Source: JAWKMZ01 sp041391965
GTDB lineage: Bacteria; Bacteroidota; Bacteroidia; Flavobacteriales; Flavobacteriaceae
Length of the DNA stretch: 64,000 nucleotides
Assembly: GCA_041391965.1 (NCBI GenBank)
Contig: JAWKMZ010000001.1
Span: forward strand, 372,001-436,000
Direction: 5' to 3'
Shown: piece after piece, positions 1 to 7,953 of the stretch
How the letters are laid out: the number at the start of each line of letters is the position of its first letter
How positions within the stretch are numbered: position 1 is the first letter of the stretch
Program-made: the position numbers and the translations under genes
The notes under the pieces: model-generated
Told to the model about the DNA's origin: nothing
The model's database searches: none
What the model saw: the letters and a program-made list of their open reading frames with translations, nothing else

Positions 1-1448
1 CCTCTCAAATTTAATTGTTCTAAACTTTTTAAAGCTGATGATAGTTGGCCTTTGCCTCCATCAATAATAATGAGTTGTGGCAACGACTGTTTTTCATCCA
101 ACAACCGTTTGTAACGTCTATAAACCACTTCTTCCATCGAAGCAAAATCATCTGGTCCTTCCACTGTTTTTATATTGAAGTGTCGATAATCCTTTTTACT
201 TGGTTTTCCGTTTTTAAACACTACACAAGCTGCTACAGGGTTGGTGCCTTGAATGTTGGAGTTATCAAAACATTCAATATGTCGTGGTTCTACGTTCAAC
301 CTTAAATCGGTTTTCATTTGAGCCATAATCCGATTGACGTGCCTATCAGGATCCGTTATTTTTACTTGTTTAAAACGCTCCATTCTATAATATTTTGCAT
401 TGCGCTCAGACAGTTCTAAAATACGTTTTTTATCGCCTAATTTTGGAATAGTTACTTTAATATCTTCGCCCAAATCTAAGGTAAAAGGCACATAAACTTC
501 TTTTGATTTAGAGTGAAAACGCTGGCGAATTTCTGTAATTGCTAATTGCAATAAATCTTTGTCTGTTTCTTGTAACTTTTTCTTAATTTCTAAAGTATGT
601 GACCTTATAATAGACCCATAAGACACCTGCAAAAAGTTGATATACCCATAACTTTCATCTGATATGATTGAAAACACATCCACATTGCTGATTTTTGGAT
701 TTACAACAGTAGATTTTGCTTGGTAGTTTTCAAGAATGTCAATTTTTTCTTTAATGCGTTGTGCTTGTTCAAACTCCATAACTTTTGCAAAGGCTTTCAT
801 TTGATGCTTAAATTGTGACAACGATTCTTTAAAATTCCCTTTTAAAATTTCTTTGATAGAAGCAATATTTTGATGATAGTCGGTCTCTGTTTGGAAGCCT
901 TCACAAGGGCCTTTGCAATTTCCTAAATGATATTCTAAGCATACTTTATATTTGCCAGCTTCAACTTTTTCTTGTGATAAGTCATAATTACAAGTCCGCA
1001 ATTGATACAAGCCTTTTATCAAATCTAAAAGCGTATGTACGGTTTTCATACTTGTGTAAGGTCCAAAATATTCAGACCCATCTTTAAATACACGACGTGT
1101 AGAAAACACTCTTGGAAAACGTTCGTTTTTGATGCAAATCCAAGGATACGATTTGTCATCTTTAAGCATCACATTATAACGTGGTTGGTATTTTTTGATG
1201 AGATTATTTTCCAACAACAAAGCATCGGTTTCCGTATCTACCACAATATGTTTAATGGTTACAATTTTTTTGACCAAAACTTTGGTTTTGCCATACTCGT
1301 GCTTTTTGGTAAAATAAGAACTGACACGCTTTTTTAAATCCTTCGCTTTTCCAACATACAAAATCTTATCATCAGCATCAAAATATTGATACACTCCAGG
1401 TTGATGTGGCAAGGTTTGTAACTGAATTTCTAATGAAGGTTTACTCAT
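1..1448 (-). CDS. uvrC: Excinuclease ABC subunit C, cut by the left edge
   Basis: UvrC makes both incisions around a UvrB-marked DNA lesion in nucleotide excision repair. About 482 codons are visible. The N-terminus holds a GIY-YIG nuclease domain (GVYQYF followed by YVGKAKDLKKRV). A UVR motif that binds UvrB lies near residues 209-236 (MEFEQAQRIKEKI). The RNase H-like second nuclease begins at IECFDNSNIQG and IIIDGGKGQL. The C-terminal helix-hairpin-helix tail lies outside the window. The start is the ATG at 1446-1448; a promoter box ends only five bases before it, so the message may be leaderless. It is divergent from the rimB/rimK genes. Family identity is certain. Confidence 0.96.
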   Translation of the reverse strand, partial: MSKPSLEIQLQTLPHQPGVYQYFDADDKILYVGKAKDLKKRVSSYFTKKHEYGKTKVLVKKIVTIKHIVVDTETDALLLENNLIKKYQPRYNVMLKDDKSYPWICIKNERFPRVFSTRRVFKDGSEYFGPYTSMKTVHTLLDLIKGLYQLRTCNYDLSQEKVEAGKYKVCLEYHLGNCKGPCEGFQTETDYHQNIASIKEILKGNFKESLSQFKHQMKAFAKVMEFEQAQRIKEKIDILENYQAKSTVVNPKISNVDVFSIISDESYGYINFLQVSYGSIIRSHTLEIKKKLQETDKDLLQLAITEIRQRFHSKSKEVYVPFTLDLGEDIKVTIPKLGDKKRILELSERNAKYYRMERFKQVKITDPDRHVNRIMAQMKTDLRLNVEPRHIECFDNSNIQGTNPVAACVVFKNGKPSKKDYRHFNIKTVEGPDDFASMEEVVYRRYKRLLDEKQSLPQLIIIDGGKGQLSSALKSLEQLNLR

Positions 1449-1453
1449 AAAAC

Positions 1454-1484
1454 CAAAGATAGTATATATCTAAAAACATTTCAA
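1454..1484 (-). promoter_or_regulatory. Predicted uvrC promoter
   Basis: On the minus strand, TTG (1482-1484), 20 bases, then TATCTTTG (1454-1461). This matches the Bacteroidota consensus TTG / TAnnTTTG. The box is followed by five bases and then the uvrC ATG, so transcription would begin at or next to the start codon. Confidence 0.6.
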
Positions 1485-1556
1485 TAGAAACCAAAATACA
1501 ACAGTATTTTAACATAAGATTTTTCATTATCTTGCGAAACATTTGTAATTTGAAAA

Positions 1557-1982
1557 ATGCCAAAAAAAGTTATTGGTAGAATTGATAAAGCCGATTTTCC
1601 AACCCTCGATTTATTTGATATTGATATAAAAATAGATACAGGTGCATACACCTCATCTATACATTGTCATAAAGTCATTGAGGAAAACAATATGCTTAAA
1701 TGTTTGTTTTATGACACTGAGCATCCACATTACAATGGTAAAGAAATCACTTTCAAATCTTACAGTATTAAAAAAGTAAAAAGCAGTAATGGCATTACAC
1801 AAGAACGCTACAAAGTAAAAACTACCATTATATTGTTTAACAAAAAGTACCAAATTAATTTAACGCTAAGCACTAGAGATGATATGAGGTTTCCTGTTTT
1901 AATTGGACGTCGATTTTTATCAAAAAAGTTTATTGTTGACGTTAATCAAAAAGATATTTCTTATCAAATAAAAAACAAATGA
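1557..1982 (+). CDS. rimB: RimB-like retropepsin-fold protease (formerly 'ATP-dependent zinc protease')
   Basis: A 141-residue protein of the family once named ATP-dependent zinc protease and now viewed as a retropepsin-like aspartic protease. The catalytic-type motif is IDTGAYTSS at residues 26-34, with Asp27 as the expected active residue. The family C-terminal signature MRFPVLIGRRFL is also present. In Pseudomonas, RimB works with the glutamate ligase RimK on ribosomal protein S6. Here the stop codon overlaps the rimK start in an ATGA, which implies translational coupling. The protein has no signal peptide and is predicted cytoplasmic. Assignment as RimB rests on the motif and on gene order; the substrate is inferred. 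Confidence 0.82.
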   Translation: MPKKVIGRIDKADFPTLDLFDIDIKIDTGAYTSSIHCHKVIEENNMLKCLFYDTEHPHYNGKEITFKSYSIKKVKSSNGITQERYKVKTTIILFNKKYQINLTLSTRDDMRFPVLIGRRFLSKKFIVDVNQKDISYQIKNK

Positions 1983-2851
1983 ATATCATTATCTTATCAA
2001 GAAACCCTCATTTATATTCAACAAGTCGCTTAGTAGAAGCCGCAAGACAACGCAAACATACGGTTGAAGTCATTGACCCTTTAAAATGTGAAATTGTCAT
2101 AGAAAAAAAGCATCCAGCAGTTTTATATAAAGGAAAGCCCTTAGAGCATGTTGATGCTATCATTCCTCGCATTGGAGCTTCAGTGACTTTTTATGGAACT
2201 GCTGTGGTACGTCAATTTGAAATGATGAAAGTATTTTCTGTTGTAGAGTCCCAGGCTTTAGTAAGATCCAGAGATAAACTCAGAAGTTTACAAGTATTAT
2301 CACGCGCTGGTTTAGGAATGCCAAAAACCGTGTTTTCAAACTATACCAAAGACGTCGCTGAGGTTATTAATTATGTTGGTGGAGCTCCTTTAGTAATTAA
2401 ACTTTTAGAAGGTACACAAGGACTTGGCGTGGTTTTAGCCGAAACCAATAACGCAGCAGAGTCTGTATTAGAAGCTTTTAATGGGTTACAAGCCAGAGTC
2501 ATTGTTCAAGAGTTTATTAAAGAAGCAAAAGGTGCTGATATTAGAGCTTTTGTAGTAGATGGCAATGTGGTTGGTGCCATGAAACGTCAAGGAAAAGAAG
2601 GCGAATTTCGCTCAAACTTGCACAGAGGTGGAAGTGCGCAAATTATTCAACTTACTGACGAAGAAGAAAATGCAGCCTTAAAAGCTGCCAAGTCTTTAGG
2701 ACTTGGTGTCTGTGGTGTTGACATGTTGCAGTCCGCTCGTGGTCCATTAATTTTGGAAGTTAACTCATCACCAGGTTTAGAAGGTATTGAAGCCGCTACC
2801 AAAAAGGATATTGCCAAAAGTATTATTCGTTTTATTGAACGCAACGTTTAA
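1979..2851 (+). CDS. rimK: RimK-type ATP-grasp glutamate ligase
   Basis: A 290-residue ATP-grasp ligase, close to the 300 residues of E. coli RimK, which adds glutamates to the C-terminus of ribosomal protein S6. Visible features are the N-terminal pre-ATP-grasp domain (ILSRNPHLYST, ending in AIIPRIGAS), the ATP-binding segment VIKLLEGTQGLGV, FIKEAKGADIRAFVV, the RGGSA loop, and the Mg-binding end ILEVNSSPGLEGIE. It starts inside the rimB stop codon and is followed after eight bases by an aspartoacylase-like gene. The length and motifs are complete. The true acceptor in this organism could be S6 or another peptide C-terminus. Confidence 0.93.
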   Translation: MNIIILSRNPHLYSTSRLVEAARQRKHTVEVIDPLKCEIVIEKKHPAVLYKGKPLEHVDAIIPRIGASVTFYGTAVVRQFEMMKVFSVVESQALVRSRDKLRSLQVLSRAGLGMPKTVFSNYTKDVAEVINYVGGAPLVIKLLEGTQGLGVVLAETNNAAESVLEAFNGLQARVIVQEFIKEAKGADIRAFVVDGNVVGAMKRQGKEGEFRSNLHRGGSAQIIQLTDEEENAALKAAKSLGLGVCGVDMLQSARGPLILEVNSSPGLEGIEAATKKDIAKSIIRFIERNV

Positions 2852-2859
2852 TTTCATTT

Positions 2860-3837
2860 ATGATATCAAATTACAAAGACATCATTTCAATTTTGGGCGA
2901 AGACATTCCGTTAGGAGCTTCTAAAGAAATCAATTTTAATATTGCCAAACTCCATACAGCTTCAAAAATTGAAGTTCCTGTCATTATTGAACGTTCCAAA
3001 AAACCAGGACCAACTATTTTGTTTACTGCTGGTATTCATGGTGATGAAATAAATGGTGTTGATATTGTAAGGCAAATTATTGCTCGAAAAATAAACAAAC
3101 CAAAACGTGGTACTATTATATGTATGCCTATTTTAAATGTTTTCGGATTTTTAAATGGTACACGCGATTTTCCTGATGGACGTGACCTTAACCGCGTGTT
3201 TCCTGGCTTTGCAAACGGTTCGTTAGCCAGTAGAGTGGCTCATAGATTGATGCACGACATTATTCCTGATGTCGATTTGATTATGGATTTTCATACAGGT
3301 GGCGCAAGTCGGTTTAATGCCGCACAAATACGCATTGTTAAAGATCATCCAGAATTGGATGCATTGGCTTCTGTTTTTAGTGCTCCTTTTGTATTATATT
3401 CTAACCATATTCCAAAATCGTTTAGAAATGCTTGTTTTCATTTAGGCAAACCCATTTTGCTGTTTGAAGGTGGCAAATCATCCTTTGTTAATGATGGTAT
3501 TTCTAAAATTGGTATTGAAGGTGTAAAACGTGTACTGTCTCATTTTGATATGCTCAATTCCAAACAAAAAACAAGCATTCCAAAAGATGCAACCGTTTTT
3601 GTAGAAGAAAGCAAATGGTTACGAGCCAAACACTCTGGCATGTTTAAATCTGCAATAGGTATTAATGCCAAAATAAATGTAGGTGATGTCATAGGTCAAA
3701 TTACAGATCCTTATGGTCGAATTCATCATAATCTAAAATCAACCATTGAAGGTTATGTGCTCAATGTTAATGAAGCCGCTTTGGTGTATCAAGGCGATGC
3801 GCTATTTCATGTATCAACCAAAGTTGCAACTTCATAA
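2860..3837 (+). CDS. Succinylglutamate desuccinylase/aspartoacylase-family zinc hydrolase
   Basis: A 325-residue M14-like zinc amidohydrolase. The ligands are visible as His60 and Glu63 in AGIHGDE and a His near residue 145 in MDFHTGG; LFEGGK follows further on. The C-terminal 80 residues form a beta-rich domain (KINVGDVIGQITDPYG) typical of the subfamily. Relatives deacylate N-acyl amino acids or trim N-acylated amino-acid ends. It has no signal peptide. Sitting eight bases after rimK and two bases before the folate gene, it is almost surely cotranscribed, and may remove or edit what RimK adds. That role is inference; the enzyme class is secure. Confidence 0.88.
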   Translation: MISNYKDIISILGEDIPLGASKEINFNIAKLHTASKIEVPVIIERSKKPGPTILFTAGIHGDEINGVDIVRQIIARKINKPKRGTIICMPILNVFGFLNGTRDFPDGRDLNRVFPGFANGSLASRVAHRLMHDIIPDVDLIMDFHTGGASRFNAAQIRIVKDHPELDALASVFSAPFVLYSNHIPKSFRNACFHLGKPILLFEGGKSSFVNDGISKIGIEGVKRVLSHFDMLNSKQKTSIPKDATVFVEESKWLRAKHSGMFKSAIGINAKINVGDVIGQITDPYGRIHHNLKSTIEGYVLNVNEAALVYQGDALFHVSTKVATS

Positions 3838-3839
3838 TT

Positions 3840-4403
3840 ATGACTAAAGCTGAACTAAGAATTCATTACAAAACTCTCAGAAAAACACTATCGCCTAAAA
3901 TTATTGAAGCACAAAGTCTTGCCATTGCTAACAAACTGTTAGAGCTACCTATTTGGGACTTTTCATTTTACCATGTGTTTTTGAGCATTGAATCACATAA
4001 AGAAATTAACACTGATTATTTGTTGAATATTTTATCTGGAAAGGACAAAAATATTCTGATTTCTAAAAGTGATTTTGAAACCCGAGAGATGACACATTTT
4101 TTGCTAACCGACAATACCATCATTAAAAAAAATGAGTGGAACATTCCAGAACCTATAGATGGTATCGAAATTAGCACTGATAAAATTGAGGTTGTCTTTG
4201 TGCCACTTTTAGCTTTTGACCAACATGGAAACCGTGTTGGTTATGGCAAAGGCTTTTATGATAAATTTCTTTCTAAATGCAGTCCTAAAACTATTAAAAT
4301 TGGACTGTCCTTTTTTGAAGCAGAAAACACTATTACTGATGTTTCTAACTACGACATTCAGCTTGATTACTGCGTTACGCCAAAAACCATCTATCAGTTT
4401 TAG
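3840..4403 (+). CDS. fau: 5-formyltetrahydrofolate cyclo-ligase
   Basis: A 187-residue enzyme that converts 5-formyl-THF to 5,10-methenyl-THF with ATP, returning a storage folate to the one-carbon pool. The hallmark ATP-binding motif GYGKGFYDKFL is at about residues 132-142, preceded by VVFVPLLAFDQHGNRVG. An N-terminal basic segment (ELRIHYKTLRKTL) contacts nucleotide in relatives. It is the last gene of a plus-strand run starting at rimB, two bases after its neighbour, and ends at a bidirectional terminator. E. coli names it ygfA or fau. Confidence 0.93.
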   Translation: MTKAELRIHYKTLRKTLSPKIIEAQSLAIANKLLELPIWDFSFYHVFLSIESHKEINTDYLLNILSGKDKNILISKSDFETREMTHFLLTDNTIIKKNEWNIPEPIDGIEISTDKIEVVFVPLLAFDQHGNRVGYGKGFYDKFLSKCSPKTIKIGLSFFEAENTITDVSNYDIQLDYCVTPKTIYQF

Positions 4404-4421
4404 AGCTTCTTTATAAAAACA

Positions 4422-4455
4422 AAAAAGCCCATAATCTAAAAAATTATGGGCTTTT
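4422..4455. terminator. Bidirectional terminator between fau and the M3 peptidase
   Basis: A perfect 9-bp stem (4428-4436 with 4443-4451) and six-base loop, flanked by an A-run on the left and a T-run on the right. It can therefore stop the convergent transcripts from both sides. Confidence 0.88.
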
Positions 4456-4475
4456 ATATTTCAAATTATTACTTT

Positions 4476-6620
4476 TTATTCTACTAATCCTCTGCTTTTA
4501 ATCATGGCATCAATTTTAGCATCTCTTCCTCTAAAATCGCGATACAGTTTTCCGAAATCTTCTGTGTTTCCACGAGATAAAATCATATCTCTAAAATACT
4601 GACCATTTTTACGAGTCATTCCGCCATGTTCTTCAAACCATTGAAAAGCGTCGTGGTCTAACATTTCAGTCCAAGAATAGGCATAGTAACCTGCTGAATA
4701 GCCATTAGCCCAAATATGCAAAAAGTAACTTGAGCGGTAACGTGGTGGTACTTGCGCTAAATCTAAATGTGTTTTTTTCAAAGCTTCTTTTTCAAAAGCA
4801 TCTACATCAGTTACTTTATCATTAGTTCCAAGGGTATGCCATTGCATATCCAAATCAGCAGCTGCTAAAATTTCAGTCATTGAATAGCCTTGGTTAAAGG
4901 TTGAGGCTTTTTTGATTTTTGCAATTAATGCTTCAGGCATTGGCTCACCAGTTTTATAGTGTTTTGCGTAATTTTTCAACACTTTTGAATTAAGTGCCCA
5001 ATTTTCGTTAAACTGCGAAGGGAATTCCACAAAGTCACGAGGTGTATTGGTGCCTGATAAACTTGGATATTGTTGATTTGCAAAAAAGCCGTGTAAGGCA
5101 TGTCCAAACTCGTGAAACATAGTTGTTACATCATCAAAACTAATCAACGCTGGTTGTCCTGGTGCTGGTTTTGTAAAGTTGCATACATTGTAAATTACAG
5201 GTTTGGTGTTCATTAATTTAGATTGCCCAACAATGTTGTCCATCCAAGCGCCACCAGATTTGTTGTCGCGTTTAAAATAGTCGCAGTAAAACAGACCAAT
5301 ACTGGTGCCATCTTCTTCAAACAATTCAAACACACGAACATCCTCTTGATATACTGGTAAATCTTTTCGTTCTTTAAAGGTGATGCCATACAACTGTGTT
5401 GCTGCATAAAACACGCCATTTTCCAAAACGTTGTTCAACTCAAAATACGGTTTGATTTCATTCTCGTCCAAATCGTATTTTTCTTTACGCACTTGTTCTG
5501 AATAGTAGTTCCAGTCCCAAGCTTCTGCAGTAAAACCTCCTTTTTGTTTGTCAACTAAAGCTTGAATATCTTTAGCTTCTCTTTTAGCTTTTGCAGTTGC
5601 TGCAGGAATTAATTGGTTTAAAAAGGTTTCAACCGCTTCAGGTGTTTTGGCCATTTGGTCTTGCAGCTTCCAAGCGGCATAATTTGGATACCCTAAAATA
5701 TTAGCTTGTTGAATTCTAATTTCTGCTAATCTTAAAATAGTTGCTCTGGTATCATTGGCATCGCCTTTTTCTGCACGTGTCCAAGAAGCATTAAAAAGTT
5801 GTTCTCTGGTTGCTCTGTCAGAAAGATTTTGCAAATCGGGCTGTTGTGTGGTGTTTTGCAATGGAATTTGCCATTTACCAGCTTCGCCATTATCTTTTGC
5901 TGTTTTAGCAGCCGCTTCCAAAGCGCCTTCAGATAAGCCTTTTAAAGCATCTACATTATCAACCGTTAAAGCGCCTGCTTTTGCAGCAGCCAATAATTGA
6001 TTGGTAAATTTTGCGGTTAACGAAGCTTCTTCGCTATTGAGTTTTTTAAGTTTATCTTTATCAGTGTCATTAAGTTTTGCACCAGCTAAAATAAAATGTT
6101 GGTAGTAATATTCAATAAGATGAACAGATTCTGCATCTAAATTTAGAGTAGCTCTTTCATTATAAATAGTCTCTACACGTTTAAACAATTTTGAATTTAA
6201 ATAAATTGCGTCTTCATGTGCTGCCATTTTTGGCGCTTCTTCCTCTTGAATTCTTTGCAATTCTGGATTGGTATTGGCACCAGACAACAAATTAAAAACT
6301 CTGTAAACTCTTGTTAATAATTGGCCACCTTTTTCTATAGCGACCAAGGTGTTTTCAAAAGTTGGTGCTTCAGGATTGTTAGCAATGGCTTCAATTTCGG
6401 CAAGGTTTTGTTTCATACCTTCTTCCATGGCTGGTTGAAAATCGGCATCGTTAATTTTACTAAAATCTGGCGTTTGATAAGGTAAGGTACTTTCTTTAAA
6501 AAACGGATTTTCTACAACTGCTGCTGTGTCTGTAGCCTCAGTCTTTTTTTCTTTGTCTCCACAAGATGTTAAAAGCATGGTTACTGCTATTAATGGTAAA
6601 GTAATTAAGTGTTTCATCAT
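4476..6620 (-). CDS. M3-family zinc metallopeptidase (Dcp-like), lipoprotein
   Basis: A 714-residue thimet-oligopeptidase-type enzyme, close to E. coli peptidyl-dipeptidase Dcp. The zinc motif is HEFGH in TMFHEFGHALHGFF near residue 500. It begins with a lipoprotein signal (MKHLITLPLIAVTMLLTSC), so it should be anchored to a membrane facing the periplasm or the surface, unlike cytoplasmic Dcp. It probably clips dipeptides from oligopeptides for nutrition. It is monocistronic: lspA lies 180 bases upstream on the same strand with its own terminator, and the downstream terminator is shared with fau. The start at 6620 is ATG; a second in-frame ATG follows directly. Confidence 0.92.
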   Translation of the reverse strand: MMKHLITLPLIAVTMLLTSCGDKEKKTEATDTAAVVENPFFKESTLPYQTPDFSKINDADFQPAMEEGMKQNLAEIEAIANNPEAPTFENTLVAIEKGGQLLTRVYRVFNLLSGANTNPELQRIQEEEAPKMAAHEDAIYLNSKLFKRVETIYNERATLNLDAESVHLIEYYYQHFILAGAKLNDTDKDKLKKLNSEEASLTAKFTNQLLAAAKAGALTVDNVDALKGLSEGALEAAAKTAKDNGEAGKWQIPLQNTTQQPDLQNLSDRATREQLFNASWTRAEKGDANDTRATILRLAEIRIQQANILGYPNYAAWKLQDQMAKTPEAVETFLNQLIPAATAKAKREAKDIQALVDKQKGGFTAEAWDWNYYSEQVRKEKYDLDENEIKPYFELNNVLENGVFYAATQLYGITFKERKDLPVYQEDVRVFELFEEDGTSIGLFYCDYFKRDNKSGGAWMDNIVGQSKLMNTKPVIYNVCNFTKPAPGQPALISFDDVTTMFHEFGHALHGFFANQQYPSLSGTNTPRDFVEFPSQFNENWALNSKVLKNYAKHYKTGEPMPEALIAKIKKASTFNQGYSMTEILAAADLDMQWHTLGTNDKVTDVDAFEKEALKKTHLDLAQVPPRYRSSYFLHIWANGYSAGYYAYSWTEMLDHDAFQWFEEHGGMTRKNGQYFRDMILSRGNTEDFGKLYRDFRGRDAKIDAMIKSRGLVE

Positions 6621-6647
6621 TACATGTTTATTGGTTTTTCAACGTTT

Positions 6648-6672
6648 AGATGTTATGCCCTAAAGAACATCT
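6648..6672 (-). promoter_or_regulatory. Hairpin in the leader of the M3 peptidase gene
   Basis: Seven-base inverted repeat, AGATGTT (6648-6654) and AACATCT (6666-6672), with an 11-base loop. It starts 28 bases upstream of the peptidase start codon. It has no T-run, so it is not a terminator; it could be an operator or a leader stem-loop. I found no clear -7 box here. Confidence 0.3.
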
Positions 6673-6726
6673 GAAGTGCGTTTGAAAATTTATTAGTGGG
6701 CATTTTTTAGAGTTAAATTGATACAA

Positions 6727-6750
6727 AGTATAAAAGTATAAAAGTATAAA
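6727..6750. repeat. Three tandem copies of the octamer AGTATAAA
   Basis: Perfect threefold repeat of an 8-base unit directly downstream of lspA and about 100 bases upstream of the M3 peptidase start. It abuts the lspA terminator stem. Confidence 0.85.
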
Positions 6751-6791
6751 ACCTTAACATATTTTTTTGTTATGAAGTTGTTAAAGGTTTT
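6748..6791 (-). terminator. Probable lspA terminator
   Basis: Inverted repeat AAAACCTTAAC (6748-6758) and GTTAAAGGTTTT (6780-6791), with one bulged base and a loop of about 20 bases. On the minus strand it is followed by an AU-rich tail. The loop is long, so confidence is moderate. Confidence 0.5.
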
Positions 6792-6800
6792 AATTATTTT

Positions 6801-7427
6801 TTAATCTTCTTGTTGTTTAAACGCTTTTTTGTTAAAGACAATTAATATGCCTATTCCTGTACTAATAGCCATGTCAGCAATATTAAAAACAGGCTCAAAA
6901 AATGTAAAATAATTGCCTCCATACAACGGAATCCAATTTGGCAAAACACCTTTCCACATAGGAAAATTGAGCATATCAACTACTTTTCCGTGAAATAAGG
7001 TGTCATAGCCACCAGCTGAAGGCAAAAAAGTAGCCACTTGGCTATGACTGTCATTAAACAAAACACCATAAAAAACAGAGTCGATGATGTTGCCCAAAGC
7101 GCCTGCAAATATTAAGGCTATTGCTATGATGAGTGTTTTGGAGCCTTGTTTTTTTACTGAGGATTGAAGCCAATACCCAATACCTAACACGGCAAAAATT
7201 CTGAAAACGGTTAAAAACATTTTAGCAGTTCGGTCAGAAATAAAAGGCAGTAAATCACTGAGTTTTGTTCCCCAAGCCATCCCTTCATTTTCGACAAAAA
7301 CTATTTGAAACCAGCTTAAAACAACGGTTTTATCATTTAAAGCAAAATGTGTTTTTATATAAAATTTGCTGATTTGATCAATAAGCAAAATGCTGATAAT
7401 AAGAAGTGTCGCTTTTTTTAATGACAT
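6801..7427 (-). CDS. lspA: Lipoprotein signal peptidase II
   Basis: A 208-residue, four-helix inner-membrane aspartic protease that removes the signal peptide from diacylglyceryl-modified prolipoproteins. Recognised blocks are DQISKFYIKTH, ENEGMAWG, GALGNIIDS with the first catalytic Asp, VDMLNFPMW, and FNIADMAISTGIG with the second. It is about 40 residues longer than E. coli LspA, because of an extra stretch between the GNIID and VDML blocks, as is common in Bacteroidota. It follows ileS and the dksA-like gene but is separated from them by a terminator and has its own -7 box. Its clients include the many lipoproteins in this window. Confidence 0.95.
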   Translation of the reverse strand: MSLKKATLLIISILLIDQISKFYIKTHFALNDKTVVLSWFQIVFVENEGMAWGTKLSDLLPFISDRTAKMFLTVFRIFAVLGIGYWLQSSVKKQGSKTLIIAIALIFAGALGNIIDSVFYGVLFNDSHSQVATFLPSAGGYDTLFHGKVVDMLNFPMWKGVLPNWIPLYGGNYFTFFEPVFNIADMAISTGIGILIVFNKKAFKQQED

Positions 7428-7446
7428 TAGATAGGATTACTTGTGG

Positions 7447-7454
7447 CAAAAATA
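7447..7454 (-). promoter_or_regulatory. Predicted lspA -7 box
   Basis: TATTTTTG on the minus strand, 19 bases upstream of the lspA ATG, just downstream of the terminator of the preceding gene. No TTG is found at the usual -33 spacing. Confidence 0.45.
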
Positions 7455-7492
7455 GAATTTAATTGTGATAAACTATAAAACTTAACAAAACT

Positions 7493-7521
7493 AAAACGTC
7501 TTGCTCAACGCAAGACGTTTT
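7493..7521 (-). terminator. Terminator after the ileS/dksA-like pair
   Basis: Perfect 12-bp stem (7493-7504 with 7510-7521), five-base loop, and T-runs within both outer ends. It separates the dksA-like gene from lspA. Confidence 0.8.
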
Positions 7522-7568
7522 TATATTGGTTCCAAACTCATTCGAATTCAGAAGATTGCCACAAAAAA

Positions 7569-7949
7569 TTATTGTTGCATATTTTTTGCTTCAATGCTCA
7601 ACGTAGCATGAGGCACTAATTTTAGGCGTTCTTTACTTATTAATTTGCCTGTAACTCTACAAATACCATAGGTTTTATTTTCTATTCTAATCAACGCATT
7701 TTTAAGATCGCGAATAAATTTTTCCTGACGAATAGCCAACTGCGAATTTGCTTCTTTACTCATTGTTTCACTGCCTTCTTCAAAAGCCTTAAATGTTGGT
7801 GACGTATCATCGGTTCCGTTATTAAGGTCATTCATGTAAGCACTTTTAATTAAGTCTAAATCGTGGATTGCTTTTTCAATTTTTTCTTGAATCAACACTT
7901 TAAATTCTGCCAAATCTTTGTCAGAATACCTATTAGTATCTACTGTCAT
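7569..7949 (-). CDS. TraR/DksA-family protein lacking most zinc-finger cysteines
   Basis: A 126-residue coiled-coil protein of the DksA/TraR family, whose members enter the RNA polymerase secondary channel and adjust initiation, often with ppGpp. The N-terminal 90 residues are helical. The C-terminal block YGICRVTGKLISKERL is the family signature. Of the four usual zinc Cys only Cys97 remains: the second is Thr, and the last pair is Ser118 and a non-Cys. Zinc binding is therefore unlikely. I recall this form as common in Bacteroidota. The gene begins four bases after ileS, so the two are cotranscribed. Action on RNA polymerase is inferred from the family only. Confidence 0.85.
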   Translation of the reverse strand: MTVDTNRYSDKDLAEFKVLIQEKIEKAIHDLDLIKSAYMNDLNNGTDDTSPTFKAFEEGSETMSKEANSQLAIRQEKFIRDLKNALIRIENKTYGICRVTGKLISKERLKLVPHATLSIEAKNMQQ

Positions 7950-7953
7950 AATT

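Noticed and set aside
45..305. Plus-strand frame antisense to uvrC
   Set aside because: The opposite strand encodes unmistakable UvrC; this is a shadow frame.
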